Origin: Bacteroidales bacterium UBA1714
GTDB taxonomy: Bacteria > Bacteroidota > Bacteroidia > Bacteroidales > Paludibacteraceae
Assembly (NCBI GenBank): GCA_002317295.1
Contig: DCIY01000032.1
Span: 1-56,989, forward strand
Direction: 5' to 3'
DNA length: 56,989 nt
Positions 40,655-48,641 of the stretch are shown piece after piece; the stretch's first letter is position 1; each line of letters starts with the position of its first letter. The translations under genes and the position numbers were made by a program. Below the pieces are notes generated by a model. It did not search any database, had not been told where the DNA came from, and was given only the letters and a program-made list of their open reading frames with translations.

Positions 40655-42463
40655 TTACATCTTCTTTACATGTTCTACAATACGCTCTACAGCAAATGGT
40701 TGACCCATCATTTCGTTGTATTGCAACAATTGAATACCCTCCAATCGGGCACGCAACAGGGTGGCAAACTGACCATTATTCAACTCACAAACCACCACTT
40801 TCTGATACTTGCGCAACACCTCAGCGGTGTTCTTGGGCAACGGATTAATGTAATTAAAGTGCGCCAAAGCACAACCTAACTCATTGGCCGCAGCATGCAG
40901 ATGACCTTCGGTCGAACCAAAACCCACCAACAAGGTATCGCTGTTCACATTCCCCTGTACGCGCAACTCAGGAATACGATTGGCTATCTGATCAATCTTC
41001 GCCTGACGATTCAAAATCATCGTCTGGTGGTTCATCGGTTGGGTGGAAATGGTTCCCTTCTCGCTGTCACGCTCCAATCCGATATTGCGATGCTCATAAC
41101 CTTCCATGCCCGGAACGGCCCAATAACGAATACTGTTCGCGTCACGCAATGCGGGATTATAATGTCCCTTCAACTCCTCAGGTACTCCCTGCGGACGGAT
41201 TTGGGGCATCTCGTCGAGTTTTCTTATCCGCATCAACCCCGAACCATTGGCCAGATAGGTATCGGTGAGCAAGATCACCGGCGTCATGTTTTCCAACGCT
41301 ATCTTGCAGGCCTCAAAGGCATAATCGAAACAGTTGGCAGGAGACGAAGCAGCAATCACCACCGCAGGACATTCGCCATTACGACCAAACACGGCCTGCA
41401 ACAAATCCGTTTGCTCCGTTTTCGTGGGCAGACCCGTCGAAGGACCACCACGTTGTACATCAATCACCACCAACGGCAATTCGGCCATCACGGCCAAACC
41501 GATCGCTTCACTCTTCAGACTCAAACCCGGACCCGAAGTACTCGTGCAGGCCAAATCGCCTGCAAACGAGGCGCCTATCGCCGTACATACACCAGCTATC
41601 TCGTCTTCGGCCTGAACCACCATCACGCCCATATCTTTGCGCCCTGCCAACTCATGCATGATGTCCGTGGCGGGAGTAATGGGATACGAACCCAAAAACA
41701 ACCGCTTGCCACAACGCTTGGCGGCAGCTATCAGTCCCCACGAAGTGGCTTTGTTGCCGGCAATCGATGTATACGTGCCGTGCTCCATCTCCTGAGCTAC
41801 CTCTTCGGTATCAATCACCATCTGGTTCAATGCCAGGTTGTTACCATAGTTATACCCGTCGGTCAGCACCTTGACGTTATGAGAAATGAGCTGCGGTTTT
41901 TTCTTGAACTTATCTTCCAAAAAATGAATCGCCTTGTCCATGGGACGGTCAAACAACCAGCACACTACGCCTAAGGCAAACATATTGCGGGATTTGAGAA
42001 TCGACTTATTGTCCAAACCGCTGTCCTTCAGACTCTCTTTGGTTAGCGATGTCAAGGCCACGGGAACGATACGCACCGATTCGCTGATACCCAATTCCGT
42101 AAACGGATTATCCGTCTTGTACAACGCCTTCTCCAAATCGGGTTTGGTAAACGTATCGGTGTCTACAATAATCACCGCATGGTCATGAAACAACTTGTTT
42201 TGTACACACACTTTGAGGGCCGCAGCGTTCATCGCCACAATCACATCGGCCTGATCGCCCGGTGTGTACACCCCACTTCCTACATGTACCTGAAAACCAC
42301 TGACGCCGCCCAATGTTCCTTGAGGCGCACGTATCTCTGCCGGAAAGTCCGGCAAAGTGGATATCTCATTGCCCAAAATAGCGCTCAACGAGGAAAACAT
42401 GTTTCCCGTCAACTGCATTCCGTCACCAGAGTCTCCACAAAAACGAATGACTACGCTTTTCAT
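40655..42463 (-). CDS. korA: 2-oxoacid:ferredoxin oxidoreductase alpha subunit, gamma-alpha fusion (KorA-like)
   Basis: The 602-residue protein fuses a gamma domain (about 1-190, VVIRFCGDSGDGMQLTGNMF at the start) to the pyrimidine-binding alpha domain (about 200-580, LGSYPITPATDIMHELAGRK, STSGPGLSLKSEAIGLAVMA). Such fused KorA proteins are usual in Bacteroidota. ATG at 42463 was chosen because it lies just downstream of a promoter (42492-42523); a longer frame would overlap that promoter. It forms a two-gene operon with korB. Confidence 0.94.
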   Translation of the reverse strand: MKSVVIRFCGDSGDGMQLTGNMFSSLSAILGNEISTLPDFPAEIRAPQGTLGGVSGFQVHVGSGVYTPGDQADVIVAMNAAALKVCVQNKLFHDHAVIIVDTDTFTKPDLEKALYKTDNPFTELGISESVRIVPVALTSLTKESLKDSGLDNKSILKSRNMFALGVVCWLFDRPMDKAIHFLEDKFKKKPQLISHNVKVLTDGYNYGNNLALNQMVIDTEEVAQEMEHGTYTSIAGNKATSWGLIAAAKRCGKRLFLGSYPITPATDIMHELAGRKDMGVMVVQAEDEIAGVCTAIGASFAGDLACTSTSGPGLSLKSEAIGLAVMAELPLVVIDVQRGGPSTGLPTKTEQTDLLQAVFGRNGECPAVVIAASSPANCFDYAFEACKIALENMTPVILLTDTYLANGSGLMRIRKLDEMPQIRPQGVPEELKGHYNPALRDANSIRYWAVPGMEGYEHRNIGLERDSEKGTISTQPMNHQTMILNRQAKIDQIANRIPELRVQGNVNSDTLLVGFGSTEGHLHAAANELGCALAHFNYINPLPKNTAEVLRKYQKVVVCELNNGQFATLLRARLEGIQLLQYNEMMGQPFAVERIVEHVKKM

Positions 42464-42491
42464 GTTATATTGACTTTTTTCAAAAAACGTG

Positions 42492-42523
42492 CAAAGGTAA
42501 TACAATTTTTACAATTACACAAA
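42492..42523 (-). promoter_or_regulatory. korAB promoter
   Basis: TACCTTTG (42499-42492) and TTTG (42523-42520) on the minus strand, 20 bases apart. The rest of the gap to 42663 shows no other clear signal. Confidence 0.75.
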
Positions 42524-42663
42524 TAAATCCAATAAAAAAAGCGAATAGGCACCTTTTCTTTTATCATTTGGTCGCATTTGTTTGACAATAGGAAGCATAT
42601 CCCATCCAAGCGGCATTCTTGGCACAACACTTGACACTATTTTTTCAAAACATGATGTATTCT

Positions 42664-43023
42664 ATGAAAAAATGTCTTTTATGGTTGCTGGTGTCATTTT
42701 CGACACTGGGCCTTTGGGCCGCTCAAGTGCCCACATTGCTGGTAGTCAGCACCACGAATGAATCCGTACAGATTCCCATTGCGTCGATTCAAAAAATCAC
42801 TTACGACCAAGAGGGTCTGGCTACCATGTACGTCATCACCAACCAGGGAACGCAAACCTATGCCCTGAGCGATGTTCAGCGCATGACCCTGGCCAATGTG
42901 CCCGCCTACACCGACCTGCCTGAGATTCAAGAACATCAAGCCTCCGAGGCACAAAAAATCCTCATCAATGGCATGGTCTACATCCTCAAAGACGGTAGGT
43001 TATACACTCTTTCAGGCAACTAA
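42664..43023 (+). CDS. Small secreted protein with shared C-terminal tail
   Basis: The 119-residue protein has a signal peptide (MKKCLLWLLVSFSTLGLWAA). A ~60-residue module, VPTLLVVSTTNESVQIPIAS then IQKITYD, follows; the same type of module opens the larger protein at 43071. The end, KILINGMVYILKDGRLYTL, matches the tails of the proteins at 16084 and 45553. The function is unknown. ATG codons at 42652 and 42655 are less likely starts. It looks like a reduced version, or building block, of its neighbour. Confidence 0.75.
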   Translation: MKKCLLWLLVSFSTLGLWAAQVPTLLVVSTTNESVQIPIASIQKITYDQEGLATMYVITNQGTQTYALSDVQRMTLANVPAYTDLPEIQEHQASEAQKILINGMVYILKDGRLYTLSGN

Positions 43024-43070
43024 TCATTCAACAATCAGCAATAGCCCGCAAGGGCGAACAATCAGCAATA
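43024..43070 (+). repeat. AATCAGC repeat with GCCC-GCAA-GGGC hairpin
   Basis: CAATCAGCAAT units surround AGCCCGCAAGGGCG (GNRA-type loop GCAA), filling the gap to the ATG at 43071. Nearly the same block follows the stop codon at 46221. Confidence 0.9.
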
Positions 43071-45512
43071 ATGAAAAAAGCGCTCTTTTTTCTTTGCGCC
43101 TTAAGCGCCTCCCTTTCCTGGGCCAATATTCCGGTACTTAAAGTACAGACCCAGACGCAGGATTATTATTTCCAAATCGAAGACATCGACAGTATCAACT
43201 TCTCCCCTACTGCCGATTTGTTCATGGTTCATTACGACGAAGATAAGCAACGACAGATTGCTTCGGCCGATATTGTGCAAATGACTTACGAGAGTTTGCC
43301 CGATGCCCAGGCCATCAGTATCGTGTGGAACAACGATGGCACCGTCAGCGTCACCAACCCCATGAGCGAGATTGGGGTTGATATTCAGGTGAGCGGAACA
43401 GATGTTCTCGTCCACAGCGCTTATCCCGACGAAGTGAGTTATACCCTCAGCGGCACCTGCGCCGATGGCAGCCTCAAGATTTACAGCGACTATAAGTACG
43501 AATTGGTGCTCAATGGTTTGAACCTGACCAATACCGAAGGACCGGCCATCAATTCGCAATCCAAGAAGAAAGGCACCATCAAACTGCAAAAGTCCACCGT
43601 CAACACCCTTACGGATGGTTCCACCTACGCAGACAGTGGCGACGAGGACCAGAAAGGTTGTCTGTTCTCCGAAGGTCAGTTGGTGTTCAAGGGCAAGGGT
43701 ACGCTCAATATCAATGCCCATTACAAACATGGTATTGCCAGCGATGACTATATAGAGATCGAAAACGGCACCATCAATGTCACCACCACCGCCCATGCAG
43801 CCAAGGCCTTCAAAGCGAATGACTATATTTCCGTGCTCAACGAAGGTAATTCGCCGGTGATCTCCATCACCCAATCGGGCAGTAAAGTCATTGCCGACGG
43901 AGATGTGTCCTATTGCGCGGGCATGAAAGCCGATTCGACCATCACCATTGAGTGCGGCACCATCACCATCAACTCTTCCGCCGAAGGAGGCAAAGGACTC
44001 AATGCGGATATGGGTGTGATCATTAAGGAAGGTGCTAATATCAACATCTCCCTCACAGGCAGTGGCGGCACATATTCGCAAAAAGCCGTGGATGCTACCG
44101 CAACCGGCGGTGGAACTACGCCCACCAGCAGCACCAATACCGTCTATTTCTACGCCGTTCCTACCTCCGCAGGAGGTCAGGGCACTTCCCAATGGACCAA
44201 TGTCCAACTCTACAAAGCCGACGGCACATTAGTCGGAACGCTGTCCACCAAACAGGTATCCGATTATAAGGCGTACTACTATACTTTCCCACAGGGAACG
44301 ACCGGTAACTTCTATTTCACGGGAACCTTTACAACGCGCACGTATAGTGGCACCACCTCTTATTCGTGCAAAACCAGCACCTTTGCAGCACCCACGTCGG
44401 CCGATTTATATTACCGTCCGGGATCCTATTCTTCCAGTGGTTCCACCCGCACCTACACGCTGGTCACCTGGGACCCCAACAGTTATCAGCCCGGTGGCGG
44501 CGGCACAGGCTCCAGCAGTGATACCGACACCCAGACATTTACATGCACCTGCATCAAATCCGACGGATATATCTCCCTGTTAGGCTCAACGATCACGCTC
44601 TCTGCTACGGGAACCAAAGGAACGGTAGGTATCAAGTGCGATGGCGATTTGGTCATAGGCCAAACCGGTGAGGCAGGTCCTGTGCTCAACATTACCACCA
44701 CAGGAACCTATGTCACCACTTCCTCTTCATCCTCCGGTGGAGGTGGATTCCCCGGTGGCGGTGGCGGCCCCGGTGGCGGTCCCGGAGAGACTTCGTATGC
44801 CGGTGACCCTAAGGGTATCAAGGCCGAAGGCAATATCAACATGTATAGCGGTACTGTGACTATTTCCACCACCGGCACAGCCGGAGAAGGTATGGAGAGC
44901 AAATCGACCATGACGCTCGCCGGAGGCAGAATCTATGCCTATTCCAAGTGCGATGATGCCATCAACTGTGCAGGCCAAATTAATTTCTCCGGTGCATGGG
45001 TTTACGCCGTATCTGATGGCAATGATGCCATCGACTCCAACTACAACCGCTCAGGGGCTATTACCATCTCCGGTGGCGTGGTCGTGGCGCTCTCGTCCAA
45101 AGGTTCACCCGAAGAAGGTTTGGACTGCGACAACAACTCCTACATCAAGATTTCCGGTGGTTATGTCTTCACAGGCGGTGCTGCACAAGGTGGCGGCGGT
45201 GGTTCTTCATCCGTCGGCAGTGCGACGCAGGGCTATTGTTTCACTGGCAGTTATGCCATCAATAAGGGTACCTATTACACCGTGTACAACGCTTCCAATG
45301 TGGCCTTGTTCACCATCAAAGCAATGACCACACTGACGAGTTCCAAGAACACCCTCTCGCTCATTTCGGCACCTGCACTCACCAAGAGCAGTTCCAACTA
45401 CATCAAGTCCGGCAGCGCCGCTCCTACGGGTTCAGAGACTTGGGACGGATATATCTACGTCGGTGGCACCTCTTCGGCCTCCACCGCCGTCAAAACTTTC
45501 ACCGCCAAATAA
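43071..45512 (+). CDS. Secreted carbohydrate-binding beta-helix protein (Cthe_2159/PF14262-like)
   Basis: The 813-residue protein has a signal peptide (MKKALFFLCALSASLSWA) and a short N-terminal module (VLKVQTQTQDYYFQIEDIDS). A long repetitive region follows with the family's strand pattern: YELVLNGLNLTNTEGPAINS, GTLNINAHYKHGIASDDYIE, ITINSSAEGGKGLNADM. Gly/Ser-rich loops (GGGGFPGGGGGPGGGPGE) interrupt it near residue 565. The family binds acidic polysaccharides such as polygalacturonate. There is no catalytic signature and no KDG-type tail. Confidence 0.82.
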   Translation: MKKALFFLCALSASLSWANIPVLKVQTQTQDYYFQIEDIDSINFSPTADLFMVHYDEDKQRQIASADIVQMTYESLPDAQAISIVWNNDGTVSVTNPMSEIGVDIQVSGTDVLVHSAYPDEVSYTLSGTCADGSLKIYSDYKYELVLNGLNLTNTEGPAINSQSKKKGTIKLQKSTVNTLTDGSTYADSGDEDQKGCLFSEGQLVFKGKGTLNINAHYKHGIASDDYIEIENGTINVTTTAHAAKAFKANDYISVLNEGNSPVISITQSGSKVIADGDVSYCAGMKADSTITIECGTITINSSAEGGKGLNADMGVIIKEGANINISLTGSGGTYSQKAVDATATGGGTTPTSSTNTVYFYAVPTSAGGQGTSQWTNVQLYKADGTLVGTLSTKQVSDYKAYYYTFPQGTTGNFYFTGTFTTRTYSGTTSYSCKTSTFAAPTSADLYYRPGSYSSSGSTRTYTLVTWDPNSYQPGGGGTGSSSDTDTQTFTCTCIKSDGYISLLGSTITLSATGTKGTVGIKCDGDLVIGQTGEAGPVLNITTTGTYVTTSSSSSGGGGFPGGGGGPGGGPGETSYAGDPKGIKAEGNINMYSGTVTISTTGTAGEGMESKSTMTLAGGRIYAYSKCDDAINCAGQINFSGAWVYAVSDGNDAIDSNYNRSGAITISGGVVVALSSKGSPEEGLDCDNNSYIKISGGYVFTGGAAQGGGGGSSSVGSATQGYCFTGSYAINKGTYYTVYNASNVALFTIKAMTTLTSSKNTLSLISAPALTKSSSNYIKSGSAAPTGSETWDGYIYVGGTSSASTAVKTFTAK

Positions 45513-45552
45513 TCAATCACCATTCACCATTCACCATTCACCATTCACCATT
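45510..45552 (+). repeat. CATTCAC heptamer repeat
   Basis: Five ACCATTC/CATTCAC units run from the stop of the previous gene to the ATG at 45553. They leave no space for other signals. Confidence 0.92.
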
Positions 45553-46221
45553 ATGAAAAAAATCCTTTTTTTCCTCCTCGCCTTCGGCGCCCTGGCCGCT
45601 CATGCCGCCAACACCTACATCCAAGTGACCACTACCCCAACCGATTGGGCGGGCACGTATCTGATTGTATGTAAGAGTCAAAATGTAGTTTTTAACGGTA
45701 ACGCAGCCGAAGATAGTCTGGATGCCAAATCAGGTCCTGCCATTATCCAAAACGTGACCATGAAGGGCGATTCGATTATCGGCACCGCAGCCATTGATTC
45801 GGCCGTGTTTACCATCGCGCCAACCGATGATATTGATTGGCCATGGAGCATTCAGACGCACAGTGGTTACTATATCGGGCACAAGGATACGGCAGATAAT
45901 GGTTTGTCCGTGGAAACCGAAGTCAAGAAAAAGTGCAGACACACCCTCGTTATTGAGGATGGCAATTTGATTGCCACGCCTCGCTATGAAGTGAGTGGTG
46001 AGTATAACTTGCAGTACAATAAGAAGTCCGACCAAATGCGTTTCCGCTATTTTGTTCCGGATGACAAAGTGGCCATCCAAATCTACAAACTGGTCTCCAC
46101 CCCGTCCGGATTAATGCACAATGCACAATGCACCATGCACAATGCACCATATAAGATCATGCGCAATGGCCGCTTGCTCATTATCAACAATGGTCAGGAA
46201 TATAACGTCTTAGGCAACTAA
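45553..46221 (+). CDS. Secreted protein with shared C-terminal tail
   Basis: The 222-residue protein has a signal peptide (MKKILFFLLAFGALAAHA) and one beta-rich domain (about 20-180: WAGTYLIVCKSQNVVFNG, PWSIQTHSGYYIGHK). I do not recognise the family. Residues LMHNAQCTMHNAP (about 188-200) are written by a heptamer repeat and join the domain to the tail YKIMRNGRLLIINNGQEYNV. The start at 45553 follows the repeat directly; the frame stays open further upstream but only through the previous gene. Confidence 0.78.
   Translation: MKKILFFLLAFGALAAHAANTYIQVTTTPTDWAGTYLIVCKSQNVVFNGNAAEDSLDAKSGPAIIQNVTMKGDSIIGTAAIDSAVFTIAPTDDIDWPWSIQTHSGYYIGHKDTADNGLSVETEVKKKCRHTLVIEDGNLIATPRYEVSGEYNLQYNKKSDQMRFRYFVPDDKVAIQIYKLVSTPSGLMHNAQCTMHNAPYKIMRNGRLLIINNGQEYNVLGN
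46113..46150 (+). repeat. AATGCAC heptamer repeat inside coding sequence
   Basis: About five AATGCAC/CATGCAC units are read in frame between the main domain and the C-terminal tail of the 45553 protein. Confidence 0.88.
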
Positions 46222-46335
46222 TTATTCAGCAATCAACAATAGCCCGCAAGGGCGATCAATCATCAATCATCAATAGCCCGCAAGGGCGATCAATCATCAA
46301 TCATCAATCATCAATCATCAATAGGCCTTTAGGCC
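46222..46335 (+). repeat. AATCATC repeats with three mini-hairpins
   Basis: AATCATC/AATCAAC units are broken by two GCCC-GCAA-GGGC hairpins and one GGCC-TTTA-GGCC hairpin. They fill most of the gap before the ATG at 46344. The first ~45 bases repeat the block after 43021. Confidence 0.92.
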
Positions 46336-46343
46336 GCATCATT

Positions 46344-46904
46344 ATGAAAAAAGCACTCTTTTTTCTCTGCGCCTTCTGCGCAACCCTGGCCATGGCGCAA
46401 ACGCAACAATATCCTCCCTTTGGAGGTCAACCTCCTCAACGCGAAAGTGCCGAAGTGCGTGCCACGCGCAAGACCCAAATGTTACGCGATACGTTACACC
46501 TGAACAGTGACCAGTTCAATCGGGTGTACAAGGTTTATTACAACGAGTACTCCGCCATGGAGCAGTCTATGTCTGACATGGGCGGTGGTATGCCTCCTCA
46601 AGGTATGGGTGGTGGCGGTATGCCTCCCCAAGGTATGGGTGGTGGTGGTATGCCCCCCCAAGGTATGGGTGGCGGTGGTATGCCCCCAATGGGCATGGGC
46701 GGAGGTATGCCCCCTCAAGGTATGGATGGTAATATGCCTGCCCCTCCTTCCATGCCCAAGGAACTAAGTGCAGAGCAACTGCAAAAGCAGCAGGCTAAGC
46801 GGCAAAAGAAAATGAAAAAGATTCTGACCGAACAGCAGTACGAGTTGTGGTTCCTCATGGATACCCAACCCCCGCACATGCCGTCCAGACCGCAGGGCTA
46901 TTAG
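46344..46904 (+). CDS. Small secreted protein with Gly-Met-Pro-Gln repeats (Spy/DUF4890-like)
   Basis: The 186-residue protein has a signal peptide (MKKALFFLCAFCATLAMA) nearly identical at DNA level to that of the 43071 gene. A helical part (about 40-75, MLRDTLHLNSDQFNRVYKVY) and a second helical part (about 140-172, KMKKILTEQQYELWF) resemble the LTxxQ motifs of Spy/DUF4890 periplasmic proteins. Between them, five GGGMPPQGMG-type repeats are coded by 30-base units (46582-46735). The function is unknown; a periplasmic chaperone-like or envelope role is a guess. Confidence 0.78.
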   Translation: MKKALFFLCAFCATLAMAQTQQYPPFGGQPPQRESAEVRATRKTQMLRDTLHLNSDQFNRVYKVYYNEYSAMEQSMSDMGGGMPPQGMGGGGMPPQGMGGGGMPPQGMGGGGMPPMGMGGGMPPQGMDGNMPAPPSMPKELSAEQLQKQQAKRQKKMKKILTEQQYELWFLMDTQPPHMPSRPQGY

Positions 46905-46957
46905 GCGATAACCATTAACTGTCTTATCCTGAAACAAGTAGACTCTTGTTGTCGTTA

Positions 46958-47013
46958 GCCCTAAAGGGCGTCGTAGGCGTGAAACGCCGTGTCGTAGCGA
47001 AGCGTGTCGTAAA
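46958..47013. repeat. GTCGTA-tagged mini-hairpins
   Basis: GCCC-TAAA-GGGC and GGCGT-GAA-ACGCC are separated by GTCGTA tags, followed by GCGAAGCGTGTCGTA. It lies between the 46904 stop and a terminator. Confidence 0.7.
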
Positions 47014-47015
47014 AT

Positions 47016-47050
47016 AATGCAGGTTTTTCACAAAATCTGCATTTTTTTTT
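47016..47050 (+). terminator. Terminator after the secreted-protein cluster
   Basis: Stem AATGCAG/CTGCATT with a 14-base loop, followed by nine T. Confidence 0.7.
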
Positions 47051-47079
47051 GCACATTCCAGATTTTTTTAGTACTTTTG
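47048..47079 (+). promoter_or_regulatory. Promoter upstream of the DUF4143-type ATPase gene
   Basis: TTTG at 47048-47051 and TACTTTTG at 47072-47079, 20 bases apart. The three 17-base repeats follow directly and would lie in the leader. Confidence 0.7.
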
Positions 47080-47091
47080 CAGCGAAATAAA

Positions 47092-47172
47092 GTATAATTT
47101 TGTGATATACTAATAAAATATTGGTATAATTTTGTGATATCAAGGAAAGTTTAGTGTATAATTTTGTGATAT
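47092..47172 (+). repeat. Three 17-base direct repeats, period exactly 32
   Basis: GTATAATTTTGTGATAT occurs without change at 47092, 47124 and 47156, with two unrelated 15-base spacers. Each copy contains TAATTTTG, which itself fits the TAnnTTTG promoter box. The last copy ends 22 bases before the ATPase ATG. It could be a set of regulator sites or tandem promoters. Confidence 0.9.
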
Positions 47173-47194
47173 AAATCCATAAAAACCATTTAAT

Positions 47195-48532
47195 ATGCTA
47201 GTTAGAAAAGTTGATGCATTTCTTCAAGAGTGGAAAGCACGCGCACACAAACCTTTGATTGTGAAAGGTGCTCGGCAAGTGGGAAAAACCGAATCGATTT
47301 CTCTGTTTGCACGGACCAACTATGCCCATGTTGTGACCATTAACTTCGCCCTACAGCCTCAGTATAAACGAATATTTGAGAATGGATATGAGGTGGATAA
47401 TATCAAGAAGAATATATCGCTGATTAATCCCGAATTTCAGTTTGTGGACGGAGAAACCTTGTTCTTCTTTGATGAATTGCAAGAATGTCCCAATTGTGCC
47501 ACTTCGCTCAAGTCATTCCATATAGATGGACGCTATGATGTGATATGCTCCGATTCGCTGATGGGGATATATTACCAGCAGATAGAGTCCAATAGTGTTG
47601 GCTATAAGGAAGACTACGAGATGCATTCCATGGACTTTGAAGAATTTCTCTGGGCGCGTGGCTACCAGGCGGAGCGTATAGAGGACTTGTTTAACCACAT
47701 GGTAGAACAACGCCCATTCTCCGACTTGGAAATGGAAGTAATGATGGGGATGATGCGAGACTATTTGATAACAGGTGGTATGCCTGAAGTGGTCAATCAA
47801 TTTGTAGTCAATGGTAATTTCTCGGGTACACTAAACATGCAAAAACAATTGCTTCTGGATTATGAGGAAGATATCACCAAATATGCTTCAGGGTTTGATC
47901 AGGCTCGTATATTAGGTGTATATCGCCATATTAGCACCTTCCTTAGCAAGGAAAACAAACGTTTTCAAATCAGCAAAATTGCCCATGGTGCCCGCAATCG
48001 CGAATATATCGGAGCTGTAGAGTGGCTCCATAATGCCGGTATTGTAAACGTCTGCTATTGCTTGGAGAACCTGGAACTGCCACTCAAAGGTAATTATATA
48101 CCCAATCAGTATAAACTCTATTTTCGTGATAGCGGACTACTCATTGCATCGCTTGATGACGAGGCGCAAGAAGACCTGCGACAAAACAGGAACTTTGGTA
48201 CCTATAAAGGAGCCCTCTATGAGAATATCGTGGGCGACATGCTTTACAAACAGGGATATCCACTCTTCTATTATCGAAACGAACCGGGAACCATTGAGAT
48301 GGACTTCTTTGTTAGAGATTATGAGTCGCTAATACCGGTGGAAGTAAAATCCAACGATGGCGCTACCGCCAGTCTAAATCGCCTGACTGGAGCGAAAAAC
48401 GAACGACATGGCGATATACATTACGGTATCAAATTCTGCAATAGAAATATTGGTTTTAACGGCTATTTCTACACCTTCCCCTATTTTTTGGTTTTCCTGC
48501 TTCAAAGATGGTTAAGGTTGCAGCATCAGTAG
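47195..48532 (+). CDS. AAA_14/DUF4143-type ATP-binding protein
   Basis: The 445-residue protein has Walker A GARQVGKTES (about 25-34), Walker B LFFFDELQECP near 91-101, a DUF4143-type middle and C-terminal region, and a PD-(D/E)xK-like end (EMDFFVRD...IPVEVKSND). Relatives often have SGS-x-LG where this one has SDSLMG. The family is common in Bacteroidota, often in many copies, and its role is not settled; links to DNA handling or defence have been proposed. It is monocistronic, with a repeat-rich leader and its own terminator. Confidence 0.88.
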   Translation: MLVRKVDAFLQEWKARAHKPLIVKGARQVGKTESISLFARTNYAHVVTINFALQPQYKRIFENGYEVDNIKKNISLINPEFQFVDGETLFFFDELQECPNCATSLKSFHIDGRYDVICSDSLMGIYYQQIESNSVGYKEDYEMHSMDFEEFLWARGYQAERIEDLFNHMVEQRPFSDLEMEVMMGMMRDYLITGGMPEVVNQFVVNGNFSGTLNMQKQLLLDYEEDITKYASGFDQARILGVYRHISTFLSKENKRFQISKIAHGARNREYIGAVEWLHNAGIVNVCYCLENLELPLKGNYIPNQYKLYFRDSGLLIASLDDEAQEDLRQNRNFGTYKGALYENIVGDMLYKQGYPLFYYRNEPGTIEMDFFVRDYESLIPVEVKSNDGATASLNRLTGAKNERHGDIHYGIKFCNRNIGFNGYFYTFPYFLVFLLQRWLRLQHQ

Positions 48533-48543
48533 CCTCATCGCCT

Positions 48544-48573
48544 AAAAAAATGCACTTGTCGTGCATTTTTTTT
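48544..48573. terminator. Bidirectional terminator after the ATPase gene
   Basis: A7 then stem TGCAC/GTGCA (loop TTGTC) then T8 forms a near-perfect palindrome. Confidence 0.85.
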
Positions 48574-48602
48574 GCATATATCGTAACTTTTTCGTACCTT
48601 TG
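48571..48602 (+). promoter_or_regulatory. Promoter of the 48642 beta-barrel gene
   Basis: TTTG at 48571-48574 and TACCTTTG at 48595-48602, 20 bases apart; leader of about 35 bases. Confidence 0.78.
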
Positions 48603-48641
48603 CACCGCAAATGAGTATCAAACGATTAATACGATAACACA

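Noticed and set aside
39593..40879. A 428-codon open frame on the plus strand
   Set aside because: Antisense to korB and the end of korA; the translation is His/Thr/Arg-rich without domains.
43101..44207. A 368-codon open frame on the minus strand
   Set aside because: Antisense to the beta-helix protein gene; glycine-rich shadow of its repeats.
47092..47172. CRISPR array
   Set aside because: Three 17-base repeats with 15-base spacers are too short for CRISPR, and there are no cas genes.
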